Program-made: the position numbers and the translations under genes
Shown here: positions 1-7,798 of the stretch, in pieces
Layout: the number at the start of each line of letters is the position of its first letter
How positions within the stretch are numbered: position 1 is the first letter of the stretch
Notes under the pieces: generated by a model
What the model saw: only the letters and a program-made list of their open reading frames with translations
What the model was told of the DNA's origin: nothing
Database searches by the model: none
Assembly: GCA_946555465.1 (NCBI GenBank)
Contig: CAMNST010000003.1
Span: 128,226 to 192,225, forward strand
Source: an uncultured Clostridia bacterium
GTDB taxonomy: Bacteria > Bacillota > Clostridia > Oscillospirales > Acutalibacteraceae
Direction of reading: 5' to 3'
DNA: 64,000 nucleotides

Positions 1-130
1 ATCGGGTCTCGGCCTTTCAATATGTAAACAGATTGTTGAACTTCATGGCGGCTCAATATGGGCAGGCAGCCGTGAAAACGAAGGACTTTCAATTTTTATT
101 TCATTACCGAAAAAGGAGAAACAAAAGTGA
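1..130 (+). CDS. Sensor histidine kinase, C-terminal fragment
   Basis: Only the last ~42 residues are in the window; the gene enters from the left edge (reading frame from base 2). The peptide begins [20 protein letters not shown], which is the G2 box and following helix of a GHKL ATPase (HATPase_c) domain, so this is the ATP-binding end of a two-component sensor kinase. The stop TGA (128-130) overlaps the GTG start of the response regulator (127-129), so the two are translationally coupled and are probably a cognate pair. The sensor domain, and so the signal, cannot be seen. Confidence 0.85.
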   Translation, partial: SGLGLSICKQIVELHGGSIWAGSRENEGLSIFISLPKKEKQK

Positions 131-813
131 ACAGAATTTTGATTATTGAAGACGATAACAATATTCTTCAACTTGAGCGTGATTATCTTGAGGCAAATGG
201 TTTTGAAACCGAATTTGCCCTTGATGGCAAAACAGGTTTGAATAAAGCGCTTGAACATGATTTTTCGTTAATTCTGCTTGATGTAATGCTGCCGGAAGTT
301 GACGGGTTTGAAATCTGCAGGCATATAAGAGCGGTTAAAGATGTTCCGATTCTTCTTGTAAGTGCAAAAAAAGAGGAGTCCGATAAAATCAGCGGACTCG
401 GTTTCGGTGCAGATGATTATATTGTAAAGCCGTTTTCACCAAGCGAACTTGTGGCAAGGGTTAAGGCGCATATAAGCCGCTACCAGCGTCTGACAAATTC
501 AAAGCAGCGTGAAGAAACCGTTTTGAAATTTGATAATCTTGTGCTTAATAAGGAGTCGGGAGATGTGACGCTGAATGACAAGCCCATATCACTGACCAAA
601 AAGGAATTTGATGTTCTTTACCTTATGGCTTCCGCTCCGAAAACCGTGTTCAGCAAGAACGAACTTTTTGACAGTGTGTGGGGCTATGACTCTTTGGGTG
701 ATACTTCAACACTTACCGTTCATATCAACCGCCTGCGTGACAAACTTAAAGAGGCAGATGAGAATGCCGATTATATAAAAACTGTCTGGGGACGAGGTTA
801 CAGATTCAAATAA
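127..813 (+). CDS. OmpR/PhoB-family response regulator
   Basis: A 228-aa DNA-binding response regulator. Residues 1-120 form a receiver domain with the acidic pair EDD near residue 8, phosphoacceptor Asp52 in [11 protein letters not shown] and Lys101 in IVKPFSP. Residues ~130-228 form a winged-helix Trans_reg_C domain ending in VWGRGYRFK, typical of the OmpR/PhoB family. Start is GTG at 127, preceded by AAAAAGGAGAA. It overlaps the kinase stop, which points to a kinase-regulator operon. A strong hairpin follows at 845-877. Targets cannot be named from sequence; the adjacent ABC transporter is convergent and not clearly a target. Confidence 0.93.
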   Translation: MNRILIIEDDNNILQLERDYLEANGFETEFALDGKTGLNKALEHDFSLILLDVMLPEVDGFEICRHIRAVKDVPILLVSAKKEESDKISGLGFGADDYIVKPFSPSELVARVKAHISRYQRLTNSKQREETVLKFDNLVLNKESGDVTLNDKPISLTKKEFDVLYLMASAPKTVFSKNELFDSVWGYDSLGDTSTLTVHINRLRDKLKEADENADYIKTVWGRGYRFK

Positions 814-844
814 AATCCGAAAAAGTAAATGCAAAAAACAGAAA

Positions 845-877
845 GCCATACATTCATTTGAATGTATGGCCTTTTTT
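845..877 (+). terminator. Intrinsic terminator after the two-component operon
   Basis: A 12-bp perfect stem (845-856 pairs with 859-870, GCCATACATTCA / TGAATGTATGGC) with a tiny loop is followed by six T. It lies between the regulator stop and the convergent ABC transporter stop. On the minus strand the T-run is much weaker, so it mainly serves the plus-strand operon. Confidence 0.85.
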
Positions 878-879
878 GT

Positions 880-1689
880 TTAGTTGTCTGCTTCGGTTGA
901 AAGAAGCATTCTGTCGTTATCAAGTTCTTCACCTGATGTAATTTTGAATTTTGCAAGAAGATCTGCTGTTGTAAGTGCTTTCTTTTCTTCACCTGCAACA
1001 TCATAGATGATTTTGCCGTCGTTCATCATTATCAGTCTGTTGCCGATATGAATCGCGTCTTTCATGTTATGTGTAATCATAATTGTTGTAAGATTATCTC
1101 TTTCAACAATAGTCTGTGTTAAATCAAGAACCTTTTTTGCGGTTTTCGGGTCAAGAGCAGCAGTGTGTTCATCAAGCAGTAAAAGTTTTGGCTTTTTCAA
1201 TGTTGCCATAAGAAGTGTTATAGCCTGTCTCTGTCCGCCTGATAAAAGCCCCACTTTTGATGTGAGTCTTGATTCAAGTCCTAAATCAAGGCTTTCAAGA
1301 AGTTTTACGTATTCTGCTCTTTCTTTCTTGCTTACGCCGAATTTAAGGCCACGGCTCTGACCTCTTCTTGCTGCGATTGCAAGGTTTTCATCAATCTGCA
1401 TATCGGCTGCAGTGCCTGTCATCGGGTCCTGAAAAACTCTGCCGATATATTTGGCTCTTTTGTGCTCCGGAAGTTTTGTAACATCTATGTTGTCAATGGT
1501 GATGCTTCCGCAGTCAACAGGATAAACACCGGCAACCATATTGAGCATGGTTGATTTTCCGGCACCGTTACCGCCGATAACAGTAACAAAATCGCCTTCA
1601 TTTAAAACTAAGTCAATGCCTTTAAGCGCTTTCTTTTCATTAATAGTACCTGCGTTAAAGGTCTTGTGAACATTCTTGATTTCAAGCAT
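880..1689 (-). CDS. ABC transporter ATP-binding protein (TrpXYZ/COG1101-type importer)
   Basis: A 269-aa ATPase subunit. Visible motifs are Walker A GGNGAGKST (residues ~39-47), signature LLSGGQRQ (~150), Walker B KLLLLDEHTAALDP and the switch His in IMITHN. The D-loop is complete. Its start overlaps the permease stop by 8 bp (1682-1689), so it is the last gene of a lipoprotein-permease-ATPase operon on the minus strand. The three-gene order and the permease type match the family that includes streptococcal tryptophan transporter TrpXYZ (COG1101/4120/2984). The substrate is an inference: amino acid or small organic solute. Confidence 0.88.
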   Translation of the reverse strand: MLEIKNVHKTFNAGTINEKKALKGIDLVLNEGDFVTVIGGNGAGKSTMLNMVAGVYPVDCGSITIDNIDVTKLPEHKRAKYIGRVFQDPMTGTAADMQIDENLAIAARRGQSRGLKFGVSKKERAEYVKLLESLDLGLESRLTSKVGLLSGGQRQAITLLMATLKKPKLLLLDEHTAALDPKTAKKVLDLTQTIVERDNLTTIMITHNMKDAIHIGNRLIMMNDGKIIYDVAGEEKKALTTADLLAKFKITSGEELDNDRMLLSTEADN

Positions 1690-2596
1690 CGTTCTTAACC
1701 TCCCCTTTAACTTTTTTCGGTGCTACTTTTGATTTCCAGTAAGGAACAGCAAGGAAAAGTGCAACAACGATTGCTGAGAACAGTTTAAGGTCGTTTGCAT
1801 CAAGACCAAACTTAAGCACAATGGAAATTACGATGTAGTATATAACGCTGCCAAGTACGGCCGAAAGCAGTTTGAGAGCAAAGTTTTTGAATATTTTGCT
1901 GAAGATAACCTCACCGATAATAACTGCTGCAAGACCGATAACAATGGCACCTCTGCCCATGTTGATATCGGCGCTTCCGCTGAACTGAGAAAGAAGTGCA
2001 CCCGAGATTGCAACAAGTCCGTTAGAGATAACAAGACCGATAATTTTTCTTGTGTCGGTATTGATACCGTTTGCTTTTGCCATTGCCTGATTGCTGCCTG
2101 TTGCACGGATTGAATGGCCGAGTTCCGTATCAAAGAACCAGTACAAAACAGCAATAATAACAACAACAAATATTACGCCTACCAAAATTGTGTGCCATAT
2201 CTGCTGCATATTTGATGAAACGATAAGGTCATAGTTTCGCCAACTGATTGTTGTATTGGCACGTCCGCTCATGATTCTGAGGTTAACTGAGTACAGCGCA
2301 AGTTGAACAAGAATACCCGAAAGTATAGCGGGAATTCCGAATTTTGTGTGTAAAATTCCTGTTACAAGACCTGCAAGACATCCGGCAACAAAAGCAATAA
2401 GCAGAGCAAGATAAATATTCATTCCGTGAACTGTTGTAAGAACAACTAAAACTGCACCGCCTGTGCCGAGTGTGCCGTCAACCGTAAGGTCGGCAAGATC
2501 AAGAATTTTGTATGTAATATAAACTCCGATAGCCATAATGCCCCAGATAATTCCCTGTGCAATAGGTGAGGGCAATGACTGCAAGAAATTCAGCAT
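1682..2596 (-). CDS. ABC transporter permease (BPD_transp_2 family)
   Basis: A 304-aa integral membrane protein with about eight to nine hydrophobic segments, matching the COG4120 permeases of the TrpXYZ-type importers. It contains a conserved cytoplasmic stretch (ELGHSIRATGSNQAMAKANG) that contacts the ATPase in this family. Start ATG at 2596 has AAGGAG upstream (minus strand). It lies between the binding-protein gene and the ATPase gene. The hairpin 2620-2654 upstream probably lowers expression relative to the lipoprotein. Confidence 0.87.
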   Translation of the reverse strand: MLNFLQSLPSPIAQGIIWGIMAIGVYITYKILDLADLTVDGTLGTGGAVLVVLTTVHGMNIYLALLIAFVAGCLAGLVTGILHTKFGIPAILSGILVQLALYSVNLRIMSGRANTTISWRNYDLIVSSNMQQIWHTILVGVIFVVVIIAVLYWFFDTELGHSIRATGSNQAMAKANGINTDTRKIIGLVISNGLVAISGALLSQFSGSADINMGRGAIVIGLAAVIIGEVIFSKIFKNFALKLLSAVLGSVIYYIVISIVLKFGLDANDLKLFSAIVVALFLAVPYWKSKVAPKKVKGEVKNDA

Positions 2597-2619
2597 TTGA
2601 GTAACTCCTTAAATACACC

Positions 2620-2654
2620 AAAAAAGCGATAAGGTTATTACTCACCGCTTTTTT
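2620..2654 (-). terminator. Internal hairpin between binding protein and permease genes
   Basis: AAAAAAGCG (2620-2628) pairs with CGCTTTTTT (2646-2654) around an 17-nt loop, so on the minus strand a stem is followed by a T-rich run. It sits in the gap between the lipoprotein stop and the permease start. Partial terminators at this place are common in ABC importer operons and keep the binding protein in excess. Whether it ends transcription fully is not visible. Confidence 0.6.
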
Positions 2655-2698
2655 GTTATTTGTTATTTTGTTATAATTTTATTGAAAAATTACGTTGC

Positions 2699-3715
2699 TT
2701 ATTCTGCTGTTACGTCGATTGCTTCGTAGCCGTCAGGAATTGTAATTCCGAGATTTTCTGCTTTTGAAGTGATATATTTCTTTGTAAGATCGGTTGCATA
2801 CTGGATTTCCATTTCTGCAGGGTTTTTGCCGTTTACAAGAATATCAAAAGCCGTCTGACCTGCTGCTTCACCAATGCTGTAGTAACTGATTGAAAGTGTT
2901 GCAAGACCGCAGCCTTTGCAGATTCCTTCTTCGCCTGCGATTACAGGAATCTTTGCAGGTTCAAGGATATTGTTGATTGCCTCTGCATTTGAAGCAGCGG
3001 TGTTATCTGTAGGAACGAATACAACATCGCACTGGTCAGTAACAATCTGCTGGGTAACAACAGAAACATCGTTTGTGTCAACGAATGTGTATTCTTTTAC
3101 AGTCATACCAAGTTCTTTAATGCTTTCGCTGATAACATCTGACTGATATTTTGAGTTCTTTTCTGCTGAGCAGTAAAGAATGCCAACATTTTTAGCATCA
3201 GGAACGAGTTCTTTAATCATTGCTGCCTGGTCTGCAAGAGGAGCAAGGTCTGAAGAACCGGTTACGTTGAAACCTGTTTTACCTGTCCAGTTGTCAATAC
3301 CGAGAGCGGTTGCATAGTCGGTGATTGAAGTTCCGACAATCGGGATATCTGCTGTTGCCTGTGATGCTGCTGCAAGCGCATCGGTAGCGTTTGCAAAAAT
3401 AAGGTCAACATTGTCGCTTACAAATTTTGATGTGATTGTTGTGCAGTTTGTGGCTTCGCCTGATGCATTCTGCTCATCAAAATTAAATGTAATGCCGTTT
3501 TCCTGACCGAGAGCAGTAAGTTTTTCTTTAAATCCTTTTGTTGCCTCATCAAGAGCAGGGTGCTGAACTAACTGGCAGATACCGATATTGTATTCTTTTT
3601 TGGCATCTGCGCCTGAAGGATTGTCTCCGCCCTGTTTTGAGCAGCCTGCAAATGCCGATGCAACAAGTACGCCGGAAAGAACAAGTGCTGCTGCTTTTTT
3701 GAAAAATTTATTCAT
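2699..3715 (-). CDS. ABC transporter substrate-binding lipoprotein (TrpX-like, COG2984)
   Basis: A 338-aa lipoprotein. The N-terminus MNKFFKKAAALVLSG is followed by a lipobox ending FAGC, so the mature protein is anchored outside the membrane. The body is a type-I periplasmic-binding fold (ABC_sub_bind), with features such as YNIGICQLVQHPALD near the start. I chose ATG 3715 rather than the upstream ATG at 3733 because AAAGGGG sits 8 nt before it. It is the first gene of the importer operon, behind a TTGACT-17-TAAAAT promoter. The ligand is not deducible; the family includes tryptophan and other amino-acid binders. Confidence 0.88.
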   Translation of the reverse strand: MNKFFKKAAALVLSGVLVASAFAGCSKQGGDNPSGADAKKEYNIGICQLVQHPALDEATKGFKEKLTALGQENGITFNFDEQNASGEATNCTTITSKFVSDNVDLIFANATDALAAASQATADIPIVGTSITDYATALGIDNWTGKTGFNVTGSSDLAPLADQAAMIKELVPDAKNVGILYCSAEKNSKYQSDVISESIKELGMTVKEYTFVDTNDVSVVTQQIVTDQCDVVFVPTDNTAASNAEAINNILEPAKIPVIAGEEGICKGCGLATLSISYYSIGEAAGQTAFDILVNGKNPAEMEIQYATDLTKKYITSKAENLGITIPDGYEAIDVTAE

Positions 3716-3761
3716 AAAATTTGCCCCTTTCATTAATAAAAATGGTTATTTTTACAGATTT

Positions 3762-3790
3762 ATTTTAACACATAAAAGTGCTAAAGTCAA
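3762..3790 (-). promoter_or_regulatory. Promoter of the ABC importer operon
   Basis: On the minus strand TTGACT (3790-3785), a 17-bp spacer and TAAAAT (3767-3762) fit a sigma-A promoter. It lies 47 bp upstream of the lipoprotein start. Confidence 0.7.
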
Positions 3791-3818
3791 TAGCCTGATT
3801 ACGGTATTTTGTATTTTT

Positions 3819-4760
3819 TTAGTCTTTTTCAATGCGTTTCGTGTTTTCTTTTATAATTTCACAACTTTTTTTCAGCAGATTCTGCTCATTTTCATCAAGC
3901 GGAAGTTCAATTATTTTTTCAATTCCGTTTTTTCCTATAACACATGGAACACCGCAGGCAACATCGCTCATACCGTATTCACCCTCAAGAAGAACAGACG
4001 CAGGCATAACTCTTTTTTCATCGTGAAAAATTGCTTTGCACATATCTGCACAGGCAGCACCTATTCCAAATTCCGTTGAGCCCTTGCCTTCGATGATTTC
4101 ATTGCCAATGCTTCTTGTTTTTTCAAGAATTACATCATCACAGAGATTATTGCCACTTTCTTTTTTCATAAGACTGTATTTTTTTGCACCGACAGTCATT
4201 GAAGAAAATGTAACAAATGAAGAGTTGCCGTGTTCGCCCATTGAGAAGGCGTCGATGCTTTTTCTGTCTGTTTCGGATAATTCCTCAACTGTTCGTTTGA
4301 GTCTTGCCGTGTCAAGATAAGTGCCTGTTGAAAAACAGCGTGTACGCGGCATATTCAGATGTTTCTGAAGATAATAACCTATAATATCGGCAGGATTTGT
4401 TATGGAAATAATAATTCCTTTGTAGTCAACAGGTTTAAGTTTGTCTGCCACATCTTTTATCATATCACCTGATTCATCCAGCAAATCAAGTCTTGTCTGA
4501 CCCGGTTTTCTCGGTATACCGACGGATATTATTATAATATCGGCATCTTTGCATTCGTTATATCCGCCCACTCTGATTTTTGTTGTTGAGGGAGTAAAGA
4601 GGCAGGCATCTGAAATGTCAAGACAGTTGCTTAACGCTTTTTCGGTATCTTTGTCAATAAAAACAATTTCATCGCAGTTTCCCTGAAAGCACAGTGCCAT
4701 TGCAACGTGTGAGCCAACATGCCCTGCCCCGATAATTACTACTTTTCTTTTAGAAATCAT
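3819..4760 (-). CDS. NAD-dependent lactate/malate dehydrogenase family protein
   Basis: A 313-aa Rossmann oxidoreductase interconverting a 2-hydroxy acid and its 2-oxo acid with NAD. Seen: GAGHVGSHVA dinucleotide loop (near residue 11), cofactor Asp in IVFIDKD, active-site loop IPRKPGQTRLDL, DTARLKR and catalytic His in SMGEHGNS. Overall it looks like L-LDH, but the substrate-specificity position before KPG is Arg, as in malate dehydrogenases, instead of the Gln of classical LDH. Start ATG 4760 (RBS GGTGAT) is preferred over the upstream in-frame ATG at 4805, whose extension does not fit the family. A short hairpin (TAGCC / GGCTA) lies just before the RBS. Confidence 0.85.
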   Translation of the reverse strand: MISKRKVVIIGAGHVGSHVAMALCFQGNCDEIVFIDKDTEKALSNCLDISDACLFTPSTTKIRVGGYNECKDADIIIISVGIPRKPGQTRLDLLDESGDMIKDVADKLKPVDYKGIIISITNPADIIGYYLQKHLNMPRTRCFSTGTYLDTARLKRTVEELSETDRKSIDAFSMGEHGNSSFVTFSSMTVGAKKYSLMKKESGNNLCDDVILEKTRSIGNEIIEGKGSTEFGIGAACADMCKAIFHDEKRVMPASVLLEGEYGMSDVACGVPCVIGKNGIEKIIELPLDENEQNLLKKSCEIIKENTKRIEKD

Positions 4761-4878
4761 ATTATCACCATAGCCCTTCAGGCTACAATAATTTACGAAA
4801 ATCATTAACGCCCCGGTAGCCTGACAAGGCGTGATTATTTATGTTTTATTATACACCCAATATGAAAAAAAACAATAA

Positions 4879-4918
4879 AAAACACACGCTGAAAGAATTA
4901 TTTTTCAGCGTGTGTTTT
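4879..4918 (-). terminator. Intrinsic terminator after DAHP synthase
   Basis: A 16-bp stem (4879-4894 with 4903-4918; core ACACACGCTGAAA) with flanking A and T runs. It is downstream of the minus-strand DAHP synthase gene. Confidence 0.85.
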
Positions 4919-4934
4919 TTATTTGCGTTTAAAT

Positions 4935-5975
4935 TTATAACTGGTCAGCAATAGAGTAAATCATATCTTTGGTTTTATCCCATCCGAGACAAGGGTCGGT
5001 TATTGATTTGCCGTAGATTCCTTCTTCAATTTTCTGACAGCCGTCTTCAATGTATGACTCTATCATAAAGCCTTTAACCATTCTTTTAATGTCGTTGCTG
5101 TGACGCATTGAATGAAGAACCTCGTTGGCAATTCTTACCTGTTCAAGATATTTTTTACCCGAATTTGAATGGTTTGTATCAACAACAACTGCGGGGTTCT
5201 GATATCCGCCTTCGCAGTATAAATCATAAAGTTGTTTCAAATCTTCATAATGATAATTTGCGTGGTTATTGCCGTGTTTGCTTACACTGCCGCGCATAAT
5301 TGCGTGAGCGAGCGGATTTCCGCTTGATTCAACTTCCCATCCTCTGTAAAGAAATGTGTGGCTGCTCTGTGCTGCTTTAATAGCGTTAAGCATAATGGAA
5401 AGATCGCCGCTTGTCGGATTTTTCATTCCCACAGGAATATCAAAACCGGATGAAACAAGTCTGTGTTCCTGATTTTCAACAGAACGCGCACCAATCGCAA
5501 TGTATGAAACCAAATCAGAAAGATAGCGTGCATTTTCGGGGTAGAGCATTTCGTCTGCACAGGTAAGACCCGATTGCTCAATAGCGTCTTTATGAAGTGC
5601 GCGGATTGCCTTTATGCCCTCAAGCATATCCGGCTTTTTGTCGGGATCAGGCTGGTGGAGCATACCTTTGTATCCTGCACCGGTTGTTCTTGGCTTTCCT
5701 GTGTAAATACGGGGAATCAGTATAAGTTTGTCCTCAACTTCTTTCTGAACAAGGGAAAGTCTGTTTATGTAGTCAAGAACGGAATCGCTTCTGTCTGCAG
5801 AACAGGGTCCTATAATAAGAAGAAATTTATCGCTTTTTCCCGTGAAAACATCAGCAACTTCCTTATCTCTTCTTTCCTTTATTTTGCATGCTTCTTCAGA
5901 TAACGGCATTTCTGCTTTTACTTCCTGCGGTATCGGAAGTTTTCTTTTGAAATTTGTATTTGACATATTATCCAT
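4935..5975 (-). CDS. aroF: 3-deoxy-7-phosphoheptulonate synthase (DAHP synthase), AroF/G/H type
   Basis: A 346-aa class I-alpha DAHP synthase, which condenses phosphoenolpyruvate and erythrose 4-phosphate in the first step of aromatic amino-acid synthesis. Seen: FLLIIGPCSADRSD, IPRIYTGKPRTTGAGYKG (PEP-binding Lys/Arg), ARSVENQEHR, MKNPTSGDLSIM and VVDTNHSNSGKKYLEQ (metal His). Length equals the family norm. The ATG at 5975 has GAGGTGAAATT directly before it. The paralogue type (Phe-, Tyr- or Trp-regulated) cannot be assigned. The gene appears monocistronic, with its own promoter and terminator. A possible link with the nearby TrpX-like importer is only suggestive. Confidence 0.93.
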   Translation of the reverse strand: MDNMSNTNFKRKLPIPQEVKAEMPLSEEACKIKERRDKEVADVFTGKSDKFLLIIGPCSADRSDSVLDYINRLSLVQKEVEDKLILIPRIYTGKPRTTGAGYKGMLHQPDPDKKPDMLEGIKAIRALHKDAIEQSGLTCADEMLYPENARYLSDLVSYIAIGARSVENQEHRLVSSGFDIPVGMKNPTSGDLSIMLNAIKAAQSSHTFLYRGWEVESSGNPLAHAIMRGSVSKHGNNHANYHYEDLKQLYDLYCEGGYQNPAVVVDTNHSNSGKKYLEQVRIANEVLHSMRHSNDIKRMVKGFMIESYIEDGCQKIEEGIYGKSITDPCLGWDKTKDMIYSIADQL

Positions 5976-6005
5976 AATTTCACCTCAATAAAAATACTTA
6001 TAACT

Positions 6006-6033
6006 ATTATAAATAACTGATTTTTAATGTCAA
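6006..6033 (-). promoter_or_regulatory. Promoter of DAHP synthase
   Basis: Minus strand TTGACA (6033-6028), 16-bp spacer, TATAAT (6011-6006): a near-perfect sigma-A promoter about 30 bp before the ATG. Confidence 0.75.
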
Positions 6034-6171
6034 TAATATACTTTAAATTGTTAAAATAAAAATTTTTCCATGAATTGCTATTGTTAATATTCTGTTATAA
6101 GTGGGTTTTATTTATGGATTTTTTTGTTTTGTTATGATAATATTGTTTCAGATTAAAAACGGAGAAGTATT

Positions 6172-6969
6172 ATGGCGGTTAAAAATAAAAAGAAATCAAA
6201 AAAATTTATTATTATAGAAAAACCAAAATCAGGAAAAGTGCTGGCTGCCGTTGCAGCAGTTCTGATAATTGCCCTTGTTGTTTCGGTTTTGGTTATTGCA
6301 AATGGTCCGGGCTCGGCAAAAGGCTCGGCTCAGTACGATTTCGGCAAAAAGGTTGCCGATGGAATAGATGTATCCGAACATAATAAAAAGGTCGACTGGG
6401 AGAAAGTTGCAAAAAATAAAGATTTTGCTTTTATCAGAGTGGGCTACCGCGGTTACGGCAACGGAAAAATTGTTGAGGATAAATATGCAAAAGAAAATCT
6501 TAAAGGGGCAAATGATGCAGGGATTCCCGTCGGTGTTTATTTTTATACGCAGGCAATAACGCCTAAAGAGGCGAAGGAAGAGGCAAAGTTTGTTATTGAT
6601 ATGATAAAGCACTATGATATATCCCTTCCCATAGTAATTGATTTTGAGTATCCCGATGATGAGACGGGGATGAGAGTCGGCAGGCTTTGTGATGCCAATC
6701 TGAACAGTGAGGAAAAAACGGATATTATTAATGCTTTTTGCAGTTATGTTGAAAATAAGGGTTATGCGGGCGGAGTTTATGCATCATCAAGTGTTTTAAA
6801 TCTTGATATCAACACAAAAAAATTAAGCAAAGATACACTTGTATGGGTTGCTGATTACAATAAAAAAGTTACATATAATGTTGATTATACAATATGGCAG
6901 TATTCAAAAACCGGCAGTGTTGACGGTGTTGAAAGCGAGTTTGTTGATTTGAATTACTGGTATAAGTAA
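6172..6969 (+). CDS. GH25-family muramidase, membrane anchored
   Basis: A 265-aa glycoside hydrolase family 25 protein (1,4-beta-N-acetylmuramidase). A lysine-rich start and one membrane helix (~residues 23-45) place the enzyme outside the cell, tethered. The catalytic domain begins KVADGIDVSEHNKKVDWEKV, contains FAFIRVGYRGYGNG and the acidic pair in LPIVIDFEYPD, and ends DLNYWYK, as expected of a single complete domain. Start ATG 6172 with GGAG 8 nt upstream. It ends only 7 bp from the convergent AraC-type gene. Likely a role in peptidoglycan remodelling; no cell-wall-binding repeats are present. Confidence 0.9.
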   Translation: MAVKNKKKSKKFIIIEKPKSGKVLAAVAAVLIIALVVSVLVIANGPGSAKGSAQYDFGKKVADGIDVSEHNKKVDWEKVAKNKDFAFIRVGYRGYGNGKIVEDKYAKENLKGANDAGIPVGVYFYTQAITPKEAKEEAKFVIDMIKHYDISLPIVIDFEYPDDETGMRVGRLCDANLNSEEKTDIINAFCSYVENKGYAGGVYASSSVLNLDINTKKLSKDTLVWVADYNKKVTYNVDYTIWQYSKTGSVDGVESEFVDLNYWYK

Positions 6970-6976
6970 TGGTATT

Positions 6977-7648
6977 TCAATTCTTTTTTACTGATATTTC
7001 ACGTTTTTTTTCTCTGAAACTTTTGGAGTAGTATTTTTTTAAAAGTCTCTGGGTCTGCCTTTCGCAAACGCCTATTTTATTTGAAAGTTCACGAAGCGAT
7101 ATATCGGGATTATATAAAAAAGATTGTTCAATAATAACAAAACGGCGGTCGTTCAGATTTTCGGCTGCCGTATTTTTTTCAAAAGCAGGCGGCAGGTATA
7201 ATCTTGTTATATCAGTAAGAAGTTTTGTGCACAGTGCTGATACAATGGTGGTGTAGTCAATCCTTTTTTCGCGGTATTCCTTGAGAATTTCTTTTGCCGT
7301 TTTGTTTTCAAAGTTATCATAGAAACAAAAACATGTGTCAAGAAAAACACCTGAAACGGCATTTGGTTTTCCGGCGTCTTCTGCCTGTATAGTGATAAAA
7401 ACATCTTTAACGGGATTTTGCTTATCCGCTGTCTGACTGTGATATACATTAGGCCCTGTTACAAAGAAATTTCCGCTTTTTAGATTGTGTACTTCCGTAT
7501 CTGTAATCAGTTTTCCTTTTCCGCTTATAATGAAATGCAGTTCATAACTGTTTTTTGCGTGGGCATGACGCGGTATATCTTCTCCGAGTGTACCGCCGCC
7601 GATATCCGTAATTTTAAATTTAATATTGTTCCATATAAATGCAATCAT
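6977..7648 (-). CDS. AraC-type transcriptional regulator with cupin sensor and short HTH region
   Basis: A 223-aa protein. Residues ~15-110 look like an AraC-type cupin sensor (HAHAKNSYELHFIISGKGKL, FFVTGPNVYHSQ). The C-terminus holds one AraC helix-turn-helix (ISLRELSNKIGVCERQTQRL, ~175-195), but the chain stops about 25 residues later, before the second HTH usual in this family. Start ATG 7648 with GGTGATATT. It is divergent from the GH95-like lipoprotein gene at 7799, so a local sugar regulator is the natural guess. Its promoter may be TTGACC-18-TATAAA (7710-7681). Confidence 0.75.
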   Translation of the reverse strand: MIAFIWNNIKFKITDIGGGTLGEDIPRHAHAKNSYELHFIISGKGKLITDTEVHNLKSGNFFVTGPNVYHSQTADKQNPVKDVFITIQAEDAGKPNAVSGVFLDTCFCFYDNFENKTAKEILKEYREKRIDYTTIVSALCTKLLTDITRLYLPPAFEKNTAAENLNDRRFVIIEQSFLYNPDISLRELSNKIGVCERQTQRLLKKYYSKSFREKKREISVKKN

Positions 7649-7723
7649 AATATCACCGAATAGTAGTTAGATATATCTTTTTTATAATTTATTGTTGTTG
7701 AGCAGGTCAAACTATTGTATCAT

Positions 7724-7758
7724 AAACACGACATTTTTTCAAATATGATGTCGTGTTT
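7724..7758. repeat. Inverted repeat between the AraC-type and GH95-like genes
   Basis: AAACACGACAT (7724-7734) and ATGTCGTGTTT (7748-7758) form an 11-bp perfect inverted repeat in the divergent intergenic region, 41 bp upstream of the GH95-like start. It could be an operator for the AraC-type protein or a hairpin in a leader. Confidence 0.6.
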
Positions 7759-7798
7759 TGCCTGTTTTTATATGTTATACTTCATTTGAGGTGATAAT

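Noticed and set aside
1064-1360. 98-aa plus-strand ORF inside the ABC ATPase gene
   Set aside because: Complete overlap with a clear ABC ATPase on the other strand, Ser/Val-rich shadow composition, no ribosome site. Many similar frames in the window were dropped for the same reason.
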